Shown here one piece after another: positions 57,678 through 64,000 of a stretch of DNA of 64,000 nt. The position numbers and the translations under genes are program-made. Source of the DNA: Kineosporia aurantiaca JCM 3230 (GTDB lineage: Bacteria; Actinomycetota; Actinomycetes; Actinomycetales; Kineosporiaceae). Below the pieces are notes generated by a model. The model was not told the origin of the DNA. It worked only from the letters and a program-made list of their open reading frames with translations, and did no database searches. The DNA lies in the NCBI GenBank assembly GCA_000719025.1, contig JODP01000001.1:372001-436000 (forward strand), given 5' to 3'. Numbering within the stretch: position 1 is the stretch's first letter; every line of letters starts with the position of its first letter.

Positions 57678-60600
57678 TCTTCTTCCTCCTTCTGGCGGCG
57701 GCGGCCGAGGAAGAACCACCAGATCCACAGCGCGAGAATGAGGAACAGCAGGGCACCAAAGCCCAGGAGCAAGGGCCAAAGGTAGTCGAGGTCGTTACTG
57801 CTCGGGGCCGAAGCCGGTGCTGGGGCGGTCGTACGACTGGGGCTCGTCGTCGGTGCGGCGGTAGCGGTCGGGGGATTTCCTCCCTCGTCGTTACCGCCCC
57901 CACCGCCGATCCCCTCGCCGCTGTTCCCGGTCGGTCCAGCTCCCCCGGAACCATCGTGACTGCTGGTCGGGCCGGGCTTTCCATCCCCGCCGGTGTCGTT
58001 ACCGCCGTCCCCGCCGGTGGCGGTGCCCCCGCCGCCATCACCGTTGTCACCACTATTACCGCCGTTGTTCCCGTTGCCGTTGTTGTCGTTTCCACCTTCA
58101 CCACCGGTGCTCTCACCGCCCGTGCCGTCGTCGAACACGGTGATCCGCACGGCCTGCGTGACCTGCTCCCCCAATGAATCGGTGACCTGCATGGTGAATG
58201 AGTCCAGACCCGTCTGGGCCGGTGCGGTGTAGCGGCAGAAGGCCGAGTTCGCGCCGACCGAACTGGTGCCGAGCAGCGGCGCCGAACACGACTGCACCTT
58301 CAGGCCCGCGTAGAGCGAACCCTGCGGCGCCACCGCGGTCGTCGCGCTGGTCTGGACCCGAAGGCTGATCGAGGCGTCCATGAGCACCGGGATGAAGGTG
58401 AAGCCGGTCGACGCGGTGGCACTTCCGGCCGAGTTGGTCACCTTGATCTCGGCCGGCCCTTCGCCGTGAGCCGGAGTGAGCACGGTCAGGGTGGTGGAGG
58501 CAGCGGCCCGGATGGCCGGGGGAACGACCGTGAGCCCCAGGGCCGAGGCCCCCAGCTCGACGTCGGTACCCGCGACTCCGTCGAAGGCCACCGTGGACTG
58601 GCTGTCGAAACCGGTTCCGGTGATGGTGATCCGAGTTCCTCCGGCGGTGGGACCGACGGCCGGGGTGACTGCGGTGATCGTCGGAGGCAGGGGCGCGGTG
58701 AGGTAGAGATAGGTGACGCTCTCCGCGGTGGATCCGTTCGGCGTGGTCACGGAAACCCCGGCCGATCCCTCGCTTCCGGCCGGAACGATCGCCGTGATGG
58801 TCGTGTCGTTCACCACGCTGAAGCTGGCCGAGATCCCGCCGAACCGCACCACGCTCGCTCCGCTGAACCCGACTCCGGTGAGCGTGACCGTCTCTCCGCC
58901 TGCCACCGGACCGCTCGCCGGGTCGACCGAGGAGAGCACCGGCGCCGACTGCGGCGCCACATAGGTGAATTGACCGTCGGACGCTCCACCCGCCGTAGTC
59001 ACCGTGACGGTGACCGGCCCGGCGGCGTGAGCGGGAGTGGTGAGGACGATCTCGCTGTCGCTCCCCGAGACCGGTGTCACCGAGGCGCCGTCCATCGTCA
59101 CGGTGGCGCCGGAAAGACCGGACCCATTGATGGTCAAGGTAGTTCCACCGGCCGTAGGACCGGCATCCGGCGACAGATTAGTGACGATCGGAGCGGCGAC
59201 GAAGGTAAAGGCACCGGGGGCAGCGTCCCCGCCACCGGTCGACACCACCACGTCGGCTGGGCCCGCCGAGTGGGCCGGGGTTACGGCCGTGATCGTTTGC
59301 CCGTCCCGAATGACGTACGAAGCGGCGGGGGCGCCCGCGAAGAGCACTTGGGTTACGCCGCTGAAACCGGTTCCGCGAATGGTGACCGTGGTTCCGCCGG
59401 ACACCGGACCGCTGGACGGCGTGACCCCGGTGATGACTGGCCGGGCGAGATAGGTGTAGGCGGTGGTGGTGGTCACCGGCGAGGTGCCACCCGGTCCGCT
59501 GACGGTCACGTCCACCGGCCCCGCCAGCAACCCCGCCGGCACGGTCGCGGTGATCGTCGAATCGTCTCCGACGCTCCAGGTCGTGACCGGTATCGCCCCG
59601 ACCCTCAACGCCGTGGCCCCGGTGAATCCCGAACCCCGGATCGTGACTGCAGTGCCGCCGGCCAACGGGCCCGAGGACGGCGAGATGCTGCTCACACCGG
59701 GGATGTCCAGGTACCGGAAACTGGAGGACGCCGTCCCTCCGGGCGCGGTCACCATCACCGGAGCGGCGCCCGGAGCTCGGATCGGAGTCACGAACGTGAG
59801 CGTGGAATCGCTGACCACGGAGAACGCAACGCTCACGCCACCCACCGAAAGACCCGAGGCGCCGGTGAAGCCGCTACCGGAGATCGTGACCGCAGTACCG
59901 CCGGCCGCCGGGCCCGAGCCGGGGACCAGGCCGGCGATCTGCGGGGCAGTGCGATAGGTGAACTGATCTGCGGTCGAGGTGGCCGAGGTACCGCCGGTCG
60001 TGGTCACCCTTACGTCGACCGTGCCGGTTCCGGCCGGCGTGGTGGCGGTGATCTGGGTATCGCTGTCGACGGTGAAAACTGCCGATCCCGAGCCGAAGTT
60101 CACCGCGGTGGCGCCGGTGAGGCCGGTTCCGGTGATGGTCACGGTGGTACCACCGGCAATCGGGCCGCTGCCCGGCTGCACCACGGTCACCACCGGCGGT
60201 GCAACATAGGTGAACGGTTCCGGCGCCGAGTCGCCGCCCGCGGTCGTCACCACCACGTCCACCGGACCGGGTGACGTCGTGGCCGGGCTGACCACGTCAA
60301 GCCGGTTCACCGAGACGAACTGGACCGATGCTGCGGGCACGGTTCCGAACCGGACGGTCGAACCCGGAGTGAAGTCGGTTCCGGTTACGGTGACTGCGGT
60401 TCCGCCCCCCAACGGTCCGCTGGACGGAGCTACCCCGCTCGCCACCGGCGTCCTCAAGTACTCAAAGCGGTTACCTGCTGCGGACGATCCTCCTGGAGTG
60501 GTGACCACGACATCGACCGACCCGGCCGAGCCCGCCGGGCTGGGAACCACGATCTGCGCCGTCGAAACGAAGACCACTGGCCCTGCGGGTGTTCCGCCGA

Positions 60601-63600
60601 ACGTCACGGTCGAGTCCGCGGTGAAGTCGGCGCCGGAAATGGTGACACTGGTGCCGCCCGAGGTCGGTCCGGCTTGCGGGGTGAGACCGGAGACCCCTGG
60701 GATGTCGAGGAACGTGAATCGATCCCCGGCCGCGATCGGCGACGTTCCGCCCGATCCGCCGATCCGGACGTCCACGGTTCCCGCTGAGTGTGCGGGAGCT
60801 ACTGCGGTGATTTCGGTGTCGCTGCTGACCGAGAAGCTGGTTGCGGCGATTGCTCCGAAGTCGACGGACGTTGCTCCCGTGAAGTCGAATCCGGTGATCG
60901 TGACGATGGTTCCGCCCGCCACCGGTCCGGCGCCGGGCTGCAGGTCGGTGATCACCGGGGCGTCCGTGTAGACGAAGTCGTTGTCCGGTCCAGCGGTTCC
61001 GGAGTTCCCGTAGGCCGTGGTGACGACGACGTCCACGGTCACCGACGAGCCGGACGGAGGCGAGGTGGCGATCAGCTCAGTCGGGCTCTGGAACTGGACC
61101 GACGCCGCCGGATCGGCTCCGAACGCGACCGTCGAGGCCAAGGTGAAGCCGGTTCCGGTGATGGTCACCGCAGTGCCGCCGGCCAAGGGGCCAGCTACCG
61201 GGGTGAGGGCGGTGACCGTCGGGGCGTTCGCATAGGTGAAGTTGGCCGAGGCGGTGCCACCCGCGGTCGAGATCGCCAGCCCCGCGGTCCCGGCCGAACC
61301 GGCGGGCGTGGTGAAAGTGATGGTGGAGTCGTTGACGACGGTGAAGGGCACCGAGACCCCGCCGATCGTGACGGCCAACGCGCCGGTGAACCCGCTACCC
61401 GAGACCGTGACCACCGTTCCTCCGGTCACCGGGCCCGAGGATGGAGAGAGCGATCCTGCGACCGGAATCGGGCGATAAGTGAAACCGGATGGGACGTTTG
61501 CGGTTCCGCCCGGCGCAGTCACTTCCGCTGCTACCGCGCCGGCTGAGTGGGCCGGAGTCCGGGCAATGATCTCGGTGGGGCTGTTGACCACGAAGCTGGT
61601 GGCGGGTGTCGATCCGAAGCTGACCGCTGTGGTCCCGGTGAAATCGGTTCCGGTGATGGTCACCAGCGTGCCCCCGGCGACCGGTCCCTCATTCGGCGAG
61701 ACGCCCGTAACGGCCGGTGTGTTGACGTAGCCGAAGGTGGCCGGGGCCGAGGGCCCGCCTGCGGTGGTGACTCTTACGTCCTTCGCCCCGGCCGTACCTG
61801 CGGGAGTGGTGAAGGTGATCGTGGAGTCGTTGTTCAGCGTGAACGGGATCGAGACCCCGTCGATCGTCAGCGCGGTCGCTCCGGTGAACCCGCTGCCGCT
61901 GATCGTCACCGCGGTACCGCCGCCCAGCGGCCCGACGTTTGGAGCGACGGTGCTGATCGTGGGCACCGGGGCATACGTGAACCGGTCGGCCGGGGAAGGG
62001 GCGGAGATGCCGCCGGGCGTGGTGGTTGCTACGTCGACCGCGCCGGTTTCGGCGGGTGTGATCGCGGTGATCTGAGTGTCGCTGTCCACGGTGAAAGTGG
62101 CGGCCACGATGCCGAACCGGACGCTACTGGCTCCGGTGAACCCGGTACCGGTGATGGTTACCGACGTTCCGCCGGCTTCTGGACCGGAAGCAGGCTGGAT
62201 CTGGGTGACGGTGGGCACCGCGGCGTAGCGGAAGGTTCCGGTGGCGGTGCCTCCGGGAGTGGCCACCTCGACCACGGCCGAGCCGACCACGCCGGGCGGG
62301 GTGACTGCGGTGATGCTGGAGTCGCTGCTCACGATGAACGAAGTCGCCGCCACGCCGTCGAAAGTGACTGCGCCCGCGCCGGTGAAGTCGGTCCCGGAGA
62401 TCGTGACGGTGGTGCCGCCCGCCAGGGGTCCGGCAGCCGGTTGAATCTGGTTGACCGCCGGGCCGTTCGCATAACGGAAGGCCCCGGTCGCACTGCCGCC
62501 TGGCGTCGTCACCCGGACCACGGCCGAACCGGCTGCACCGGACGGGCTGACCGCGGTGATGGTTGTGTCGTTGTCCACGGTGAAGGAAGTGGCCGCGACG
62601 CCATCGAACGTGACTGCGCTGGCGCCGGTGAAGTCGGTGCCGGAGATCGTCACGGGGGTGCCGCCGGCCAGGGGGCCCGCGTTGGGGGCGATGGCGGTGA
62701 CGACGGGCGGGCTGACGTAGCTGAAGGAGACCGGCGCGGAGGAGCCGCCCGGGGTGACCACCACGATGTCCTCGGTACCGGCGGTGCCGGCCGGCGTGGT
62801 GAAGCTGATGGTGTTGCCGTCGATGACGGTGAAAGGTACCGAGGTCCCGCCGATGGTCACGGCCGTCGCCCCGGAGAATCCGCTACCGCTGATGGTGACC
62901 ACGGTGCCGCCGCTCAGCGGGCCGTTGGTCGGGCCGAGTGAGCCGATTGCGGGGATGGGGGCGTAGCGGAACGGTTCGGCTGATGAGGTGCCTCCCGGCC
63001 CGCTGACGGTCACGTTCACGGTGCCCGTGCCGGGCGGGGCGGTGGCCGTGATGGCGGTGTCGTTGCTGACCGTGAAGGCGGCCGAGGTGGATCCGAAGCG
63101 GACCGTCGTGGCGCCGGTGAAATCCGAACCGGTGATGGTCACGACCGTGCCCCCGGCTTCCGGCCCGGCCCTGGGCGTGATTGACGTCAGGGCGGGGGCG
63201 CTGCGGTAGCTGAAGTCATTCGCGGTGCCGGCGGTGGAGGAGCTGCCGTAAGACGTGGTCACAACCACGTCGACGATGGTGGCCGGCGTGTGGGCCGGAG
63301 CGGTCGCATTGAGTTCGGTGCCGCTGACGTATTGGACGGAGGCGGCGCTGGTGGAGCCGAAGGTCACGGTGGAGGCGGGGGTGAAATCGGTACCGGTGAT
63401 GGTGACGTTGGTGCCGCCGGCCAGAGGTCCGGTAGCGGGACTTAGCCCGGTTACGGTTGGCGCATTGACGTAGGTGAAGGACGCGGGGGCGGAACTTCCG
63501 CCGGGGGTGGTCACCTCCACCGGCGCCACCCCGGCCGGATGAGCCGGGGCGTTGACGGTGATCGTGGTGGCGTTGACTACGATGAAAGCTACTGCCGCAC

Positions 63601-64000
63601 CGTCGATCCGCACATCCGTGGTGCCGACAAAACCGCTGCCCGTGATCGTCATCAATGTTCCACCGACGACCGGGCCAGAAGACGGGGAGAGTTGGCTGAT
63701 CGCGGGGACAGGGGCGTATCGGTAATTTTCGGGGGCCGATGTCCCGCCCGGAGCGGTGACGGTCACGCCCACTGTGCCCGTGCCGGCCGGGGCGAAGGCG
63801 GTGATCTGGGTATCGCTGCTGACTGTAACCCCGGTCGCCGCGGCGGATCCGAAGAGTACGGTCGACGCGCCGGTGAATCCTGACCCATTGATCGTGACGA
63901 GGGTACCGCCCGCTTCAGGTCCTGCGGTGGGCGCAATCGAACTGACCGAAGGAGCATTCGCATACCGGAAGGTTCCGTTGTCCGAGCCTCCTGCCGTAGT
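57659..64000 (-). CDS. Giant membrane-anchored IPT/TIG-repeat surface protein (partial, N-terminus beyond right edge)
   Basis: The frame is open from the right edge to a TAG at 57659-57661, about 2110 codons. The apparent GTG start at 63770-63772 is internal, because the frame continues upstream with the same repeat (RYANAPSVSSIAPTAGPEAG). At least 22 IPT/TIG (immunoglobulin-like) repeats of 80-88 residues each carry P-x-V-T-x-L-x-P-x-x-GP-x-x-GGT-x-V-T-I-x-G-x-x-F and end in TTPGG-S-F-x-Y. A Cys-bearing beta domain follows (AGLKVQSCSAPLLGTSS, FTMQVTDSLGEQVTQAVRIT), then a Gly/Asn-rich linker, a Pro/Thr linker, one TM helix (YLWPLLLGFGALLFLILALW) and a basic tail (RRRQKEEEDQGRSK). There is no LPxTG motif, so it is held by the C-terminal helix as a long extracellular stalk. 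Probable role: adhesion or a surface fibre. Codon use is looser than in neighbours. Confidence 0.9.
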   Translation of the reverse strand, partial: TTAGGSDNGTFRYANAPSVSSIAPTAGPEAGGTLVTINGSGFTGASTVLFGSAAATGVTVSSDTQITAFAPAGTGTVGVTVTAPGGTSAPENYRYAPVPAISQLSPSSGPVVGGTLMTITGSGFVGTTDVRIDGAAVAFIVVNATTITVNAPAHPAGVAPVEVTTPGGSSAPASFTYVNAPTVTGLSPATGPLAGGTNVTITGTDFTPASTVTFGSTSAASVQYVSGTELNATAPAHTPATIVDVVVTTSYGSSSTAGTANDFSYRSAPALTSITPRAGPEAGGTVVTITGSDFTGATTVRFGSTSAAFTVSNDTAITATAPPGTGTVNVTVSGPGGTSSAEPFRYAPIPAIGSLGPTNGPLSGGTVVTISGSGFSGATAVTIGGTSVPFTVIDGNTISFTTPAGTAGTEDIVVVTPGGSSAPVSFSYVSPPVVTAIAPNAGPLAGGTPVTISGTDFTGASAVTFDGVAATSFTVDNDTTITAVSPSGAAGSAVVRVTTPGGSATGAFRYANGPAVNQIQPAAGPLAGGTTVTISGTDFTGAGAVTFDGVAATSFIVSSDSSITAVTPPGVVGSAVVEVATPGGTATGTFRYAAVPTVTQIQPASGPEAGGTSVTITGTGFTGASSVRFGIVAATFTVDSDTQITAITPAETGAVDVATTTPGGISAPSPADRFTYAPVPTISTVAPNVGPLGGGTAVTISGSGFTGATALTIDGVSIPFTLNNDSTITFTTPAGTAGAKDVRVTTAGGPSAPATFGYVNTPAVTGVSPNEGPVAGGTLVTITGTDFTGTTAVSFGSTPATSFVVNSPTEIIARTPAHSAGAVAAEVTAPGGTANVPSGFTYRPIPVAGSLSPSSGPVTGGTVVTVSGSGFTGALAVTIGGVSVPFTVVNDSTITFTTPAGSAGTAGLAISTAGGTASANFTYANAPTVTALTPVAGPLAGGTAVTITGTGFTLASTVAFGADPAASVQFQSPTELIATSPPSGSSVTVDVVVTTAYGNSGTAGPDNDFVYTDAPVITDLQPGAGPVAGGTIVTITGFDFTGATSVDFGAIAATSFSVSSDTEITAVAPAHSAGTVDVRIGGSGGTSPIAAGDRFTFLDIPGVSGLTPQAGPTSGGTSVTISGADFTADSTVTFGGTPAGPVVFVSTAQIVVPSPAGSAGSVDVVVTTPGGSSAAGNRFEYLRTPVASGVAPSSGPLGGGTAVTVTGTDFTPGSTVRFGTVPAASVQFVSVNRLDVVSPATTSPGPVDVVVTTAGGDSAPEPFTYVAPPVVTVVQPGSGPIAGGTTVTITGTGLTGATAVNFGSGSAVFTVDSDTQITATTPAGTGTVDVRVTTTGGTSATSTADQFTYRTAPQIAGLVPGSGPAAGGTAVTISGSGFTGASGLSVGGVSVAFSVVSDSTLTFVTPIRAPGAAPVMVTAPGGTASSSFRYLDIPGVSSISPSSGPLAGGTAVTIRGSGFTGATALRVGAIPVTTWSVGDDSTITATVPAGLLAGPVDVTVSGPGGTSPVTTTTAYTYLARPVITGVTPSSGPVSGGTTVTIRGTGFSGVTQVLFAGAPAASYVIRDGQTITAVTPAHSAGPADVVVSTGGGDAAPGAFTFVAAPIVTNLSPDAGPTAGGTTLTINGSGLSGATVTMDGASVTPVSGSDSEIVLTTPAHAAGPVTVTVTTAGGASDGQFTYVAPQSAPVLSSVDPASGPVAGGETVTLTGVGFSGASVVRFGGISASFSVVNDTTITAIVPAGSEGSAGVSVTTPNGSTAESVTYLYLTAPLPPTITAVTPAVGPTAGGTRITITGTGFDSQSTVAFDGVAGTDVELGASALGLTVVPPAIRAAASTTLTVLTPAHGEGPAEIKVTNSAGSATASTGFTFIPVLMDASISLRVQTSATTAVAPQGSLYAGLKVQSCSAPLLGTSSVGANSAFCRYTAPAQTGLDSFTMQVTDSLGEQVTQAVRITVFDDGTGGESTGGEGGNDNNGNGNNGGNSGDNGDGGGGTATGGDGGNDTGGDGKPGPTSSHDGSGGAGPTGNSGEGIGGGGGNDEGGNPPTATAAPTTSPSRTTAPAPASAPSSNDLDYLWPLLLGFGALLFLILALWIWWFFLGRRRQKEEEDQGRSK
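58388..64000 (-). repeat. Array of at least 22 IPT/TIG-coding repeats (about 250 bp units)
   Basis: Tandem units of roughly 240-265 bp share DNA words such as GTGCCGCCGGCC and GCGCCGGTGAAGTC (plus strand). Similarity between units is uneven: some adjacent pairs are near-copies (those at about 62.2-62.7 kb), others are diverged. This suggests repeated duplication with recombination. Assembly errors and copy-number variation are likely in such a region. Confidence 0.85.

Noticed and set aside
58466..60274. Plus-strand frames opposite the IPT/TIG array
   Set aside because: They mirror the repeat periodicity of the real minus-strand gene; no SD or independent features.
57659..63772. Taking the GTG at 63770-63772 as the start of the IPT/TIG protein
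   Set aside because: The same frame stays open to the window edge and encodes another canonical repeat, so the true start is beyond 64000.
58388..64000. CRISPR-like array because of regular repeats
   Set aside because: Unit length of about 250 bp, continuous coding frame and variable similarity; it is a protein repeat.

Overview
The window is very GC-rich DNA with dense, frequently overlapping genes, GTG/TTG starts and actinomycete-only families: a conservon (cvnABCD) with two cytochromes P450, an NIT-domain kinase with DUF742, a NnaR-type HemD regulator, a leucine leader peptide before leuA and an AA10 chitin monooxygenase. It is chromosomal DNA of a filamentous, soil-type actinobacterium. 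A soluble chemoreceptor suggests a motile lineage, and Kineosporiaceae would fit, but the genus is inference. I see no transposase, integrase, phage gene, CRISPR array or rRNA.

Layout. 1-5 kb: partial GNAT acetyltransferase, tRNA-Ala(CGC) with a terminator, a secreted RTX-like protein, a GH3 beta-glucosidase, a small coiled-coil protein, and a decayed locus (5'-truncated lipoprotein remnant). 5-16 kb: beta-carbonic anhydrase, soluble GAF-GAF chemoreceptor, LLM oxidoreductase with an F420-reductase-like partner, FadR-type and HxlR-type regulators, an epoxide-hydrolase-like enzyme, a short leuA behind a Leu leader peptide, a UvrA-like ABC protein and a hexapeptide acyltransferase. 16.7-22.8 kb: a polysaccharide-attack region with a membrane-anchored chitin-binding-like miniprotein, a DUF305 lipoprotein coupled to an AA10 LPMO, a PL11 rhamnogalacturonan lyase, and directly behind it a single-chain ECF sigma factor fused to a zinc anti-sigma motif, one TM helix and two extracellular DUF1566 domains. 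22.8-28.4 kb: conservon cvnA-B-C-D plus two P450s.

28.9-41 kb: a hydroxyacid dehydrogenase of atypical base composition, an S4 RNA-binding protein, then the L-arabinose operon (araD-araA-binding protein-ATPase-permease) followed by a LacI regulator. Two candidate operators lie upstream of araD; ribulokinase (araB) is absent. Ribokinase and a second LLM oxidoreductase follow. 41-45.5 kb: two CNNM/HlyC-type membrane proteins, an LMW phosphatase-fructosamine kinase pair (protein deglycation) and a DUF218 protein.

45.5-55.3 kb: a nitrite/nitrate block. Tandem LuxR-type regulators with degenerate receiver domains diverge from an NIT-sensor kinase plus DUF742. These converge on narK-nnaR-unknown-nirB-nirD, with a GlnR-like box upstream of narK. 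55.3-64 kb: a lipoprotein class A beta-lactamase, an alditol oxidase, and the 3' part of a very large membrane-anchored protein with at least 22 IPT/TIG repeats running off the right edge.

The most unusual item is the sigma/anti-sigma/TM/DUF1566 fusion: it places the ECF sigma factor, its likely inhibitor and its extracellular sensor in one polypeptide next to a secreted pectin lyase.
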